NCBI GenBank assembly: GCA_017163975.1 | Contig: JAFFSR010000004.1 | Location: 6,572,001 to 6,636,000, forward strand | Origin: Anastatus disparis | Taxonomy: Eukaryota; Arthropoda; Insecta; Hymenoptera; Eupelmidae | DNA length: 64,000 nt | Reading direction: 5' to 3' | Position numbers and translations under genes: made by a program | Part shown: positions 23,995 to 37,144 of the stretch, one piece after another | How positions within the stretch are numbered: the stretch's first letter is position 1 | Layout: each line of letters starts with the position of its first letter | The notes under the pieces: model-generated | The model's database searches: none | Seen by the model: the letters and a program-made list of their open reading frames with translations, nothing else | What the model was told of the DNA's origin: nothing

Positions 23995-25950
23995 TCTAAA
24001 TTATTCTGTTATATTTCACGTTTTCTTTAAAAAAATCCTTTAAAAGTCCATTCAGTGAGGATTCATTTAATAACTTTTATTCTCGTCATAAGTTATTTCA
24101 TGAAATATTTCAAAAAGATTTCAAAATTATTTCATATATGATTTCTTGAGACTTTACCAGAATATTGCATGAATTATTTCATGAAAGCTTTTTGAATGAA
24201 TCTTAAAATGATTCAGTGAAAGAATACCTTGGATCATTCCGAAAATCTTTCTAAATTATTTTATGATTAGAACCTTCGTAAGATTTCTGAGTTCTTTCTT
24301 GTTTCCTTTCAAGAAGTTCTTTAAAGTACTTTCAGTAAGGGTTCATGTAATAACTTTCATCGTCATGATAAGTTTTTTCATGAATTATTTCAAAAAGATT
24401 TTAAAATTATTTCATGTAAGGATTCATGAGATTTTACGAAAATCTTACATGAAATTATTACGTTAAAGCTTTTTGGAAGAATATTGAAATCATTTGGTAA
24501 AAGAATAACTTAGAATTATTTCAAAAATCTTTCTGAATTATTTTACGACTGGAAACTTCGAAAGAGTTCTGAGTTCTTTCTTGTTTCCTTTCAAGAAGTT
24601 CTTTTAAAGTACTTTTAGTAAGGATTCATGTATAACTTTTATCGTCATGATAAGTTCTTTCATGAAATATTTCAAAAAGCTTTCAAAATTATTTCATGTA
24701 TTATTTCTTAAGACTTTACCAAAATATTGCATAAATTATTTCATGAAAGCTTTTTGAATGAATCTTGAAATGATTAGGTGAAAGAATACCTTAGATCATT
24801 CCGAAAATCTTTCTAAATTATTTTATGATTAGAACCTTCGTAAGAGTTCTGAGTTCTTTTTTGTTTCCTTTCAAGAAGTCTTTTCAAAGTCGTATCAGTA
24901 AGGATTTATGTAATAACTTTTATTCTTATCATAAGTTCTTTCATGAATTATTTCAAAAAGATTTTTAAATTATTTCATGTAAGAATTCGTGAGATTTTAC
25001 GAAAATCTTACATGGAATTATTACGTTAAAGCTTTTTGGAAGAATCTTGAAATTATTCGGTGAAAGAATAACTTAAATTATTCCGAAAATATTTCTAAAT
25101 TATTTTACGACTGGATCCTTCGAAAGATTTCTGAGTTCTTTCTTGTTTCCTTTCAAGAAGTTCTTTAAAGTACTTTCATGTAATAACTATCATCATCATG
25201 ATAAGTTTTTTCATGAATTATTTCAAAAAGATTTAAAATTATTTCATGTAAGGATTCATGAGATTTTACGAAAATCTTACATGAAATTATTACGCTAAAG
25301 CTTTTTGGATGAATATTGAAATCATTCGGTAAAAGAATAACTTAGATTATTTCAAAAATCTTTCTGAATTATTTTACGACTGGAACCTTCGAAAGAGTTC
25401 TGAGTTCTTTCTTGTTTCCTTTCAAGAAGTCTTTTTCAAAGTCCTTTCAGTAAGGATTTATGTAATAACTTTTATTCTCATTATAAGTTATTTCATGAAA
25501 TATTTCAAAAAGATTTCAAAATTATTTCATGTATGATTTCTTGAGACTTTATCAAAATATTGCATGAATTATTTCATGAAAGTTTTTTGAATAAATCTTG
25601 AAATGATTCGGTGAAAGAATACCTTAGATCATTCCGAAAATCTTTCTAAATTATTTTATGACTGGAATCGTTGGAAGATTTCTGAGTTCTTTCTTGTTTC
25701 CTTTCAAGAAGTCCTTTCAAAGTCCTTTTAGTAAGGATTCGTGTAATATTTCATGTCTTATCTTTCGTTTCCTTTTTAGTTTTATTTTTGTAAAGACTTT
25801 GAAATCTTTCTGTGTATTATTTCATAAATTCTTTTCAAAAGAATATAGTTATCTTTTTAAGTTCTTTTTAAATGCTTTCAACGTATTATTACTTGTAATA
25901 TTTCATGAAATTATTTCAAAATTCTTTCATGCTGTGGGCTTCTTTTGATT
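23995..25950 (+). repeat. ~282-bp satellite with two unit types
   Basis: GAGTTCTTTCTTGTTTCCTT recurs at 24289, 24571, 24851, 25133, 25402 and 25684 (spacings 282, 280, 282, 269, 282), with an earlier diverged unit near 24008. Units fall into two types. Type A has TTCTTGAGACTTTACC and TGATTAGAACC-like tails. Type B has TTCATGAGATTTTACGAAAA and ACGACTGGA. The order is roughly A-B-A-B-B-A-partial. ORFs at 24263 and 25658 are repeat artefacts. Confidence 0.85.
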
Positions 25951-26538
25951 TATCATTTTAAAGTTCGGTGTAAAATTATTGTACTCAATATAATTTATCT
26001 GTTAATAAAATGTTTTTTTTATTTTGCACAATACATTTTAAACAATATTTTTATGCACAGGTAACACATATTTTACACAGTTAATTCCATTGTACACAAA
26101 ATAATAATAATATAATAATAATAAAATAATTGTTCACAACTTTTATTTTTTTTTCTTTTTACAATAAAAAATATTATCAACCCCTATTGCTAGTCATTAC
26201 TGGCTATATGTAAATTAAAAATTGAGTTAAATTTTGTTATATTTTATTTAATGACTAAAATTTTGTTATCAACCTTGCACCAATTACTAATCATTAATTA
26301 TTACTATCAATCATTACCATATTTTTAAAATCGCTAAAAACTAGATAAATTTTAGCTAAATTTAAGAAAAAAAATAGATAAACTTAAGGAAACTAATTCA
26401 CAGTTTTGGTAAATTTTTTGCTATAGCAAATATATTCAGCAAAATTTTAGTTAAAAATAGAGAAGATTGTCGGCTTTGTCAAAATTAGCGATCATTAATA
26501 TTCTTTACCGCAATTGCGATCACTTTAATTTGTATTTG
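25951..26538. other. AT-rich gap
   Basis: Only an AAT-rich simple repeat (about 26100-26130). No gene or recognisable repeat. Confidence 0.35.
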
Positions 26539-27163
26539 TGTTACGTTTTTACGTATATGTATATTTATATTTAATTATAAGATGGCGGGTAACTTTTGTA
26601 TCACGACTAATCTTGGTAAACCCAAGCAGTCAGTTTGCGTGAAGAATTAAATAAATACTCAGTAGTTAAGATATGAATATAAGTTTATTAATACTTTCGT
26701 CGAGAGAGATATGTCCTATTATTATTGCGTCGTCTAATACGTTCCTTGCTGCTTGCTTCAATCGGGCGTACTCCCGTCGTTCGTGGCTGAAGGTTGGTTG
26801 CTTACTCTCTCTACATCTCTCTATTGATGGTCTACTGACTACTCCTCGTGGGATGTCCGGCTGTATTTATACTCGCTAAATTCGTTGTTTCCACGTGCCT
26901 ATCCTTCTAGAATATTCGTTATTGATTGGAATTTGCTGATCAGTCCGTCAGTGACTTTTCGTTCTGGTCTTAACCTGTTGCTGGGTGGTCAGCTCTTTTT
27001 CTATGGTGCTCGACGCTTTTCGTTGTTTCCAGGCAGGTTATAACTTGTTAGTATGACAGTCAGCGTTTTCTGTCTTTACTTGTTGGAACGTGTATTCGTC
27101 GCATTCTTTGTATATTGCTGATATTAATTCTTCTTCATTTTATAGGATATAGAATCCGTAACA
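26539..27163 (-). mobile_element. Solo LTR (Gypsy/BEL-like), minus orientation
   Basis: The block starts TGTTACG and ends CGTAACA, and is less AT-rich than its surroundings. Read on the minus strand it has a TATA box (TATAAATACAGCC, about 26859-26872), an initiator-like TCAGTAGACC about 25 nt later and an AATAAA signal further on, in LTR order. No internal retrotransposon region adjoins it. Flanks do not show a clean target duplication, so the ends may be off by a few bases. Confidence 0.6.
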
Positions 27164-27609
27164 TTTGCATAAATAATTTAATCTAATACGTATTTTTATG
27201 CATCCATCTCACTGAAATATTTCAAATAAGGTTTCAATAAAATATTTAAGCAATGAGCCGTAGTAGATCATCAAGAGGTTTTACCCATCAAGTTACTAAT
27301 AATTAACTAAAATTAGTAACTGAATTCAGGCAGATTTTTAGCTACTTTATACCTGGAAACTCGGTAAAATAGTAATTAACATAACTGCAAGAAAAAGAAG
27401 AGCCAAGCACGTTCGCATGAAATTCTACGCTATATCTGCAGTCCTATACAATTTTGCTGTGTGATTGATACATTTCACAAAAAAATTATGGTATATAATT
27501 TTTTACACAGCAAAAAGATTTTTTTGTAATTAAAGCTCGAAATCTATACTTTAAGATACACCCTTTTGATTTTTGACTAAAAAAAATCCTACTAGACCAG
27601 ACATTAGAA

Positions 27610-28325
27610 ATCAAGGGTACTTTCTAAAATGTAAAATTAACAAAGTTTAACAACGTGTACGGAGTCGGATGATCTTTTTCTGAATAATTGAAAAAAGTAC
27701 TTGTAAAATTAACTCTTTCTCTTTAATTAAAAAAAAATTTACGATTTTTTTTCTTAATTTTAGAGCGTTTTGAAACTATTGTTGCAGGAAACAAGGTTTT
27801 CGGGGACAGCGGATTACCGCCGACTTGAGCGTTACCCGATAAGCACCACTAGGTGGTAACTGGTTGGATTTAGCTTATCATGCGCGTGTGCACGTGTGTG
27901 ATTTTAGTATACCCCCGCGTTTTTTATTCTGGGTAATGCAAAAAATAGTATTATTCATTTGAACGTTTGATAAATCTAAATATATCTTCACACATTCACA
28001 CGCACACGCATATACATGCATATATATACGCACACACTCATTAACACACACATGATAAACTAAATCCAATCAGCTACCTCCTCGTGGTGCTTATCGAGTA
28101 ACACTACAGTTGACAGTAATTCACTGTATCCCAAAAACTTGTTTTTGCAGTAATAATTTCAAAAAGCTCTGAAATTGAGATAAAAAATCCTAGGCTTTTT
28201 TTAAATTAGTAAGAAAGAGTTGAATTTTCAAGTACTATTTTTCAATTATTCAGAAAAAATCATCTGACTCCATAGACGCTGTTAAACTTTCTTAACTTTA
28301 GATTTTAAAAAGTACCCTTGAATGC
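27610..28325. repeat. Diverged palindromic element with CA/TG-rich centre
   Basis: ATCAAGGGTACTTTCTAAAA on the left is mirrored by TTTTAAAAAGTACCCTTGA on the right. Inner inverted landmarks include GATAAGCACCAC / GTGGTGCTTATC and AAACTAAATCCAATC / its complement. Arms are clearly diverged, so this is one of the older fold-backs. The centre carries TG and CA runs. Confidence 0.75.
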
Positions 28326-28846
28326 TCGATAAGCATGAGACAACAGTAATTCGTGCCGTCTGAAATAATCATAACTCCTCAAAATGTGTGAGAAAATATG
28401 TAGAATTATAAATATGCTGAGCAATGGTCTTCACGATTTTATGTGTGTTTCCCCCACACCTTTATTATTATTTATTATAACCATTTTTTTAACATTAATC
28501 CCATTTTGCATTTGTCCAGGTGCCTGTAAAAAAAGGAAAAACTTTAGGCAAACCTAGTAAATTTAATTCTTAGGAAAAATCTTGGGAAATGTTAAACTTA
28601 CGACAGATGTTTTCTACACTATAAATTTCTATGTCAATATATAATCTATGTTTTATTTGTAACTAAATTCGCAATCTTGATGTCATGTATTATTTTATTA
28701 TATTATTATTTTATTTTATCATATTATCCCGTTTAATTAGTAAAAATAATAATTTTAGACATAATTTTATTCCTTAATCTTTTCTTTTTTTTTCTTCTGG
28801 TTTTTATTAAAATTTTTAAAAATAACGATGATGGATTTTCAATTTT
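28326..28846. other. AT-rich gap
   Basis: No gene or repeat recognised. Confidence 0.3.
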
Positions 28847-29040
28847 ACACAGTGAAAAAAAATTTGTAATTTTAACACACATAAGTGTTACAGATGAAAC
28901 ACAAATTTTTTTGTGTTAAAATTTACAAATTTTTTTTGTGCAATTTTCGAAGTTAAAATTTTAACATAAAAATTCACGAATAATACAAAATTTTGAATAA
29001 TAAAATTTGTAAATTTTACAAATTTATTTGTGTTAAAATA
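28847..29040 (+). repeat. ~194-bp MITE-like repeat, copy 1
   Basis: The sequence from ACACAGTG to TTTGTGTTAAAATA is present in inverse orientation at 57064-57258 with few changes. Interior is built of TTTTAACAC and AAATTTGTAAA modules on both strands. Confidence 0.8.
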
Positions 29041-29923
29041 TAGGGTAGATGTGGGTATTGCTACGGAGGTGCTAATTACTGTTTTTTCATATAAAATTCG
29101 TAAAAATAATTTTTTCCAAGTCCATAAATAATATTTGAATGCATAATCAAATATTATAGGTATTATTTAATATTTTAAAAAATATATCTCACAAAAAAAG
29201 TCTAAAAATATTTAATATTGGTTATTTGAAATTGAACTGTTCTAAAATCTTGATGAATTTCGTAAAATCGCGATCACGTATGCATCCTAAATTTGACAAT
29301 ATTTTCTGTTTTTATTCTTTTTTATGTACTAGAAGTTGAGAAGCGCGCGTACCGCGCGCGCAGAGTTATTTCATTTTCATATACAATATGTAATAAATAT
29401 ATTATATAATTATAATTTAAATATATTAATATAAGTTATTAAAAATTATATACCCGATGTTGTTAGTGCCGTAGTTTATGTGTTAAACCCATAACGTTAT
29501 CATAAATAGGTCTACTCTATCTATAATAATTCTATGGTTGTACCTTTCTATTATACTTACAAACATCGTCGGTGATTGGGTAATTTTTAAGACCGACCAA
29601 TCAGCAACTCCATAAAAACGGAACAAATGAAAAAGAATTTACACAATTTTAAATACATCTAACCAAGTTTCCTGTTGCTGCGCGAAAAACAAGTGAATCT
29701 TTTCGATTTGTTTGATTGTTTGAAATGAAACTGCTTTTCTTTTTGTCTGCCATTAGAAGATACAGCTTTTTATTGTGTTCAAGTTAATCTGCTTTTTAGT
29801 TGAACGATCAAACGATTGACATAATTTAGTAAAAGAAAAAAAAGGTTATAAAATTATTCAAATTTTTTGAAATATAATAAAACGTATAGTTCAGTAAAAG
29901 CAAATAATTTATTAGACGTCGAT
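29041..29923 (+). promoter_or_regulatory. 5' flank of OB-fold gene 1
   Basis: Contains a GC palindrome (GCGCGCGTACCGCGCGCGC, about 29343-29361), an ATCGTCGGTGATTGG block (29575-29589) and an ACCAATCAGC CCAAT-type box (about 29607). A near-identical ATCGTCGATGATTGG lies upstream of the paralogue at 39125-39139. No TATA box is clear. Confidence 0.3.
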
Positions 29924-31268
29924 ATGAGTAAGTATTTTTAACCTTTAAATTTATTAAATTTATAATTATAAAAAAAATGAAATTTATAAATTACTTTCAG
30001 CTTCAGAAATGAATGGAGATGAATATTATTCAGTATCTGACATTGATACCATTCTATTTAGTAAAGAAGCAACCCAGCAAATAGTTTTATATAAGAAAAC
30101 TGTGTATGTATATCAATTATTTTTTGTTGACAATTATAAACAATTATTTCCATTTCTTTTAGATTTAAATACAGTTTTCAACAATTATTAACTTTTCTAT
30201 TAATTTTTTTTCCATATAGAGGAAAATATTTTTAAGACAATTTTTGTAAATAACTCAAGTTATTTTAATTTTATATTTCTAACTAAAAAGCAGATGTTTT
30301 TAATATTTTGTAAATAATAGGTAATATTGTTTTATAGTGAAATAGTGGGTATTGTAGAGCACGTTGAGATGAAAAATAATTTAATGAAATTTACCATAAC
30401 CAATAAAGAAAATGATCTAATACAAATGCTAATTTGGGATGAAAATATTATCTCAAATATCAAAAGCAAAATAATGTCTGGTAATGTAAGTAATTTATTT
30501 TACATTAATATTATTTTTAATGGAAAATGGATTTATAATTGAAAATTAATTAATATAATTTTAAATGCAGGTTCTTCATATCGATGGAGCATTTGCAAGA
30601 CCTCGTAATGCAACTTTGAGTTCTGGTACTATTGATTATGATTTGGTAATTACATCAAATACTGAAAAAACTGAAGAGTATTGAAAATTGGCTCTTATAT
30701 TTCACCATCAGAAGACAGTACAACTGTACCTGTTTCAACTGAGGAATCTGTAAAATATTCTTCTACAATCAGTAAGAAATTTTATTCAAATTAATTTTAT
30801 ATAAATTATATTTATTATATTGATATAATATCATTTTTACCCATTTTCTTCCAGAAGTAGAAGGATATATAAAAAACCCAATTAACCAAATATCGTTGCC
30901 AAATGCTAAGATCAGTCAAGGCTGTATATCTGATTGTAAATCTTATAATTTAGAAATACTTATGCCAATTTTTGATAATATGGAAGAATTTCCATTGGGT
31001 TCTCATGTCTTTGTTACTGGAATATTAAAATATGCGCAACATCCTTATTTATGGATAACGCATAAATCAAACATTGTATTAGCATCAGATGAAAAAAAAA
31101 ATTAATGAATTGTTAAAAGGCAATAAAATGCCAAAGCGAGTTTTAGATAGTAGCATGGATTTTGTTAATTCAGCAATTGTAAGTATAATTTCTTTATAAT
31201 GATAATATTAAATTCAATATTATTAAATAAATATTTTCATATTTCAGAACAGAGAAATAAAATTTTAA
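29924..31268 (+). CDS. OB-fold (RPA-like) protein gene 1, two single-base frame breaks
   Basis: Five exons with GT/AG borders: 29924-29927 (ATGA), 30001-30103, 30338-30485, 30571-30771 and 30855-31178, plus a terminal 31248-31268 ending NREIKF-stop. Exon 3 encodes EIVGIVEHV...LIWDE...MSGN and exon 4 starts VLHIDGAFA: strand and turn spacing like an RPA/ssDNA-binding OB fold. The last large exon (VEGYIKNP...GSHVFVTGIL) may be a second OB-like segment. RPA-like proteins bind single-stranded DNA in replication and repair; that role is inferred only from the fold. Coding continuity needs one extra T near 30683 and one fewer A in the 10-A run at 31092-31101, so it is either a young pseudogene or carries homopolymer sequence errors. 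A paralogue with identical intron phases lies at 37145-38485. Confidence 0.65.
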
Positions 31269-31413
31269 AAAATGTTTAAAATAAAGGTAATGTTTACTAT
31301 TTTTTATGTAATTTAGTTTCTTATTATAATATTTTGAAGGTTATAATGATATTTTGTATTTCAGATTAACTTGAAAAAATTAATGGATATTTTAATTTTT
31401 TTTTAATGAAATG

Positions 31414-33124
31414 CCCCAGCGGAAAAAATAAATGAAACACTTGAAATCATTCGAAAAGTTTTAGAAGTAATCAGAAAGAAAATGAGGCAAACTGAAAGAA
31501 ACAGTAAGAATTGAAATCGGTTGGAGAGACTTTGGTAAAATTGGGACGAGACATTCAAAGTATTCAAGTTTGTTTCCGCTTTTTTCGGTATATTTCATTT
31601 ATTTTCATTTCTTTTCATTTTTTTACAAAATATCTTAGATTCTTTCCATAATTAAACATTTATTTTCTATAAATATTCAGAATATTTCGGAGTCTCTCGG
31701 AAATTTTCGGATAGCTTCAAAATTTTTCAAAATTTCTCAGAAGTTTTCAATTTTTCTTAGAACTTTATGAATTTTTTCATATTTTTCCAGAATCTTTTAG
31801 AATATTAATTGAAATAATCAGAATATTTTAGAGTATTTTAATTAATTTCTAATTTTTTCCAAACTTTTCAAATTTTTCCAAAAGTTTTCCCTATTTTTTT
31901 TAAGTTTTTGGATTTATTCCAATTATTTAAGTGTTTCAATTAGATTATTAAAAACTTTGTAAAGAAATTGTTAGAAATTCTCAGAAACTCTCGAAAACCC
32001 TCGGAAATTTTCAGAAATTTTCGGAAAAATTCGAAAACATTCCGAATCTTACCAAAACTTTTTAAATTTTACGAATAATATTAGAAAATAACATTTATTG
32101 ATAATAATAATTTGAAATATATACTTAACCTGTTAAATAATTTAATATTTCAGTATTTAAAATTCGACTTAATCAAAAATTTCAAGCTAAAAACTCGATT
32201 TTGAGCCCACTTAAAAAAGGAATCGAGCTTGAAATTGTAAACTGGGAAATCGTTAATACTCAACTATTTCAACAGACATTTTTTTGTTAAACAAACATAT
32301 CACAAAACTATGATCTAGAAAATTATTTTTATTATAAATTAATTTTACAAATAAAGTTTTGTTTATACATACATAAAAAATGAAATTTTTGTTTTTTAAC
32401 TTAAATTTATGTTTTTTAACGTCCACAATAGCATATCTGAAAACTTTAACCTCCTCTTTTAAATAAAGTTAGAATTTGCTGTGTAATAAAACTTTGTAAT
32501 AAAACCGAAACAGATAGAGACAAACTAAAAAAATCGGAATTTGTATGAAATCTAATTTCTTCCATATTTACTTTTAACATTAAATAAAATGAAAAATACC
32601 GAAAACTTGTAATAATTTTAAAACAAATTCAAAATGTTCCAATTATTTTATAATTTTACAAAAATTTTCCGTATGTTTCATTTTGTTTCAGTTTTCACAA
32701 TTCATTACTTATTTCCAAATTTAAAATGAAATAATCTGATTAATTACAAGAGTTTTGGAAATATTCAGAAACAAACTGAATTAGTTTAAGGAAAAATGAA
32801 ATAAAATGAAACAAACTGAAATTAAATGAAAGAAAACGAGAGAAATGAAAACGAATAGAAAGAAACTGAAACCAGAAGAATGAAACTAAAAAAATTAAAA
32901 TAAATTTAAAAAAAACTAAAATGAACCAAAATGATTATGACAGCTGATTTTTCTATATCCACTTAGAAAATGATATAAAATGAAACATTCAGAAAACTTC
33001 CGAAAATTTCTGAAACAGTTTAAAATGTACCAATTGTTTCGTCCCAATTTTCACAAGAACTTTCCGTTTCTTTCAGTTTCTTTCAAAAATTTTCAATTAC
33101 TTTCGTTTATTTTTTCCGCTGGGG
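31414..33124. mobile_element. TIR element with ~150-bp arms
   Basis: CCCCAGCGGAAAAAATAAA at 31414 is mirrored by TTTATTTTTTCCGCTGGGG ending at 33124. Similarity continues inward about 150 bp to AAAATTGGGACGA on both sides. The interior is low-complexity TTTCAGAAATTTTCGG-like repeats. TG flanks both ends, possibly a 2-bp duplication. It lies 150 bp after the stop of OB-fold gene 1. Confidence 0.75.
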
Positions 33125-33944
33125 TGAGGCTAAAAAAATGAATATTTTACAATGATTTTGAAGATGAAGGCAGCTATTTGGATTAAAGTATTCAAATAGC
33201 AAAATATACTGTATAGAAGTAAGTTTTTAAATTTCATTTCTTCCACAATTATAACCAAATTAATTACAATAAAATTTTATTTATTTTTAGGCTTAAATTT
33301 ATATCAAGCAACGTTATGAGATGAAATATATCTTATAGAGAGAATAGTTTTGTATTCCAAAATGTTGAGAAATTCTTTATAGATGAGAGATTAAAACATT
33401 TTAAATTTTAAGGGATACTTTAAAAAAACAGAAATCTTGATGAAAAAAACTAAATATTAGTTTGTCCTTGATACCATAAGGGATTTAAAGATGAAAAGGC
33501 AACAGGACCAAATAGGATAAGAAAAAATCTAATCCAAGTAATTTTAGGAAATATTCAAGATTTTGGTCAAGAAGTAATTAGTTATAAGATTGTTCAAGTG
33601 AATAAAACAAATTTTTTGTGAAACCTTATAAAAATTTTACTAAGAAGAATTAATTGAATGTAATATCTAAAAATGTTCAGTGTTCAATATATTATATTTT
33701 AAATTCTACAAAAAAATTGTAGTGATATTTTTTTTAGATCAACCTTTAAATAACAAATTTTATTTCTTTGTTAGCATATATATTTTTATTCACAATATTT
33801 TTTTTAAAAAATAATAAAAATAAGACAAAAAAATTAAATAATAATATACTTAAGGAAAATATTTATTAATATAATCTTTATACATTTTACATCATATATA
33901 TAAAGTAACAACTATATCACTTATTACAGAAAATACAGTGAACA
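33125..33944. other. AT-rich gap between TIR element and large palindrome
   Basis: Short open segments but no recognisable protein, and no repeat. Confidence 0.3.
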
Positions 33945-35112
33945 CAAAGAGTACCTCCCGTTAAGATAGGTAAAATGCCCTCCCTCATATATTTCAAAAC
34001 TAATATTTTTTCTTGTTTTTATAGTAATTAAGATTAGGTTTTGTTATATTTATAGTTTCCTAACACATACCCTAACCTCAACATAACCTAAAAATCACTT
34101 TTTTTATAAAATTTTTTTTTTATCTGGAAGGATGAATGATATTAATCCCGCGAAAAACATATGACTAGGTCTTAGCACTCTCTTTTACTGTGATTTTTTG
34201 CGAGTCCAAGAAAGCAGTTTTTCTAACCTAAAAATAACATTTAAATCATAAAATCTCCGTAACTTTGCTCAGGGAGGGGCTACAAGCAATTTTCTGGGCT
34301 TAAAAGTTGTATTTTTAAAAAACAAATACAATTTATGATGACCAAAAATTCGATTCTGGCATGGCGCCATGGCGAAAAACTCGAAAAACCATTTTTTCAT
34401 AGGTTTTCTGTCGGTTATTGGTCTCTAGCAACTCACAAATCATTTTTAAAGAAAAAAAAATAGCTTTATTGGATTCTACGTGAAAAAATACATTGAAAAT
34501 ATGCATAATAACTTTAGGAATACTTGGATGCTGTTACAAAACAATTAAAAAAATAAAATAATTCTAAAGTTATTACATAGCTACTTTGCGTCGTTGCTGC
34601 ATTTTATGTTTTTATGACCTTGGTCATCTCTTTAGAGTCTCGAAGCTACTATTCAATGTATCCATAGGCAAATTATGTCCACTACACCCGAAAAACAGAG
34701 ACAAATACTAGACAGATATCGTTAACTCCTATATGTACATATATTATTTGCTATCCCTCGTATATACATAAGGAATAGTGAGTTGTTCTTAGGAAACGCA
34801 AATTATTTTTCTTATACATAGATAAAAAACCAATGTTTATCTATTCCTGTAACTATTCTTTTTAGTGTTCTTTTTTAGCTTGTAAGAGACCTAACATGTT
34901 TTCTGTCCTCCATAAATCACGAACTCGGTAGATTTGAACAATTAAATGATTCTAATTAGGTTCCAAATTCAAAAATTAAAAGATCATCATCTCTTTAGAG
35001 TCATAAAGCTACTATTCGATGTATTTACAGCCAAATTACGCCTATTGCACGCTAAAATAAGATTTTTAAACATAACTGAAGTAACGGTCGTATCATCTGT
35101 CTTTTTGTATTA

Positions 35113-35385
35113 CAGTAGACTCTGGATACAAGAGAATCAACGGGCCTTCAGGAGAGGAATTTTCTTGAAAATTCTTTCATACAAAAAGTCCCCAACACGC
35201 TTGAGTCAAGAGTGATACCCACACCTACTGTTTTGTTGTGTGAGTTGTATCCAACATGCGTGTATATTCTGTCTCTCTCACTTTCATAGTGGTGGGATAA
35301 CGCAAATACTTAGGCTCACGCCCATATTTAGAAGAAAGAGCTCGAAATCTCTTATATCGCAATCTCTTGTATCGAGAGATCACTG
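35113..35385. mobile_element. Pogo/Tigger-like MITE
   Basis: Left end CAGTAGACTCTGGATACAAG after a TA; right end CTTGTATCGAGAGATCACTG. The termini match the CAGTNGACTC pattern of the pogo group. The right TA is not preserved (AA), so the border is less certain. ORFs across it are not credible proteins. Confidence 0.55.
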
Positions 35386-35626
35386 AATCATTAGAGAGAC
35401 AAAGACGGAATAAGGTTTTAGTAACAATCGTGTTGGGTCTATAAATTCGAGCCTGAAAGTACACTTCTATGTAAGCATTTATATTCTTTGTTAGAACTGC
35501 CACAATTATGATTTGTCTTCAGGCCATTATACGCAAAAAATAGAGTAGCAACCGATATAAGAAATACATTGCTTCTACATATATGAGAATCAAGCGCGTT
35601 GTTTCTAGCAACAGCTCACTATTCTT

Positions 35627-35629
<3 letters not shown>

Positions 35630-35671
<42 letters not shown>

Positions 35672-35740
35672 GAGAAGCAATAGCTCCTAGAGTTCCTAGC
35701 AATAGCTCACTATTCTTTGTATATATATATATATATATAC
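35630..35740. repeat. Two TA arrays, each after a shared 28-bp motif
   Basis: TAGCAAYAGCTCACTATTCT followed by TTGTATATATA occurs twice (about 35608 and 35698), each leading into a TA run. An inverted relative occurs near 34763. Confidence 0.8.
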
Positions 35741-37144
35741 ATAACTATGTTCTGGTTTGGTTTCTGGGACTCAATGTTATTCACAACAATTAAAATTTTT
35801 TTTTTCTTTTTTTTTTTTTTTTTTTTTTACTAAAGAAATAATCATTCTTATTGGGCAATTTTTAATATTATGCTTTTCGTGAACGCGACTTAATGTTCTT
35901 TCAACCAATGAGCAATTAGATCTTAACAAATAATATTTCTTTAGGTTATTCTACAATTTATAGGCTGTTGTGAACTTTCTTTCAAAGTACCGGAAAGTAA
36001 ACTCAAATATATAGGTTTTCCGGTACTTACCAGAAAGTGTATAAATATATTTTACTTACCAGAAAATCAACTTATGTTTCTCCGCGGTTACCGGAAAATC
36101 CACTAATACATATATATATCTATATATAGGAGTTATAGTTATCTGTCTAGTATTTGTCTCTGTTTTTCGGGTGTAGTGGACATAATTTGCCTATGGATAC
36201 ATTGAATAGTAGCTTCGAGACTCTAAAGAGATGACCAAGGTCATAAAAACATAAAATGCAGCAACGACGCAAAGTAGCTATGTAATAATTTTAGAATTAT
36301 TTTATTTTTTTAATTGTTTTGTAACAGCATCCAAGTATTCCTAAAGTTATTATGCACATTTTCAATGTATTTTTTCACGTATAATCCAATAAAGCTATGT
36401 TTTTTTCTCTAAAAATGATTTGTGAGTTGCTAGAGACCAGTAACCGACAGAAAACCTATGAAAAAATGGTTTTTCGAGTTTTTCGCCATGGCGCCATGCC
36501 AGAATCGAATTTTTGGTCATCATAAATTGTATTTGTTTTTTAAAAATACAACTTTTAAGCCCAGAAAATTGCTTGTAGCCCCTCCCTGAGCAAAGTTACG
36601 GAGATTTTATGATTTAAATGTTATTTTTAGGTTAGAAAAACTGCTTTCTAGGACTCGCAAAAAATCACAGTAAAAGAGAGTGCTGAGTCCTAGTCATATG
36701 ATTTCCGCGGGATTAATATCATTCATCCTTCCAGATAAAAAAAAAATTTTATAAAAAAAGTGATTTTTAGGTTATGTTGAGGTTAGGGTATGTGTTAGGA
36801 AACTATAAATATAACAAAACCTAATCTTAATTACTATAAAAACAAGAAAAAATATTAGTTTTGAAATATATGAGGGAGGGCATTTTACCTATCTTAACGG
36901 GGGGTACTCTTTGGTTTGATATAAACACGTAAGAATTGTTATATTCAAAGTTATTTAGAAATCACTTTCCGATTGCTGTTTTAGCTTCTTATTTATAAGC
37001 ACTATGAAACTTTATCACACTTATTTATTATATTATTCCTTTTATACATCTTTTTTAACATATTTTGTTTTTAAATATTACATCTAATAAATCAATTACA
37101 TTGAACACATTTTTTAAAATATTAGAAACTTTTTAAATTAAATT

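Larger units (their letters stand above)
33945..36913. mobile_element. 2.97 kb fold-back element, 0.79 kb arms
   Basis: Left arm 33945-34735 (CAAAGAGTACCTCCCGTTAA) and right arm 36124-36913 are near-identical inverted copies. Both include CTTTGCTCAGGGAGGGGCTA and GGCGCCATGGCG regions. The 1.39 kb spacer holds a pogo-like MITE (35113-35385), two TA arrays, a long T run (about 35799-35829) and a diverged extra copy of the arm's inner edge (about 34985-35060, compare 34630-34690). No transposase seen. It lies between the two OB-fold genes. Confidence 0.85.

Noticed and set aside
24263..25948. Two plus-strand ORFs of 67 and 96 codons
   Set aside because: They lie in the ~282-bp satellite and repeat its unit; no coding signature.
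34946..35503. 89- and 92-codon ORFs in the spacer of the 2.97 kb palindrome
   Set aside because: They overlap a pogo-like MITE and TA-linked repeats; no known domain.
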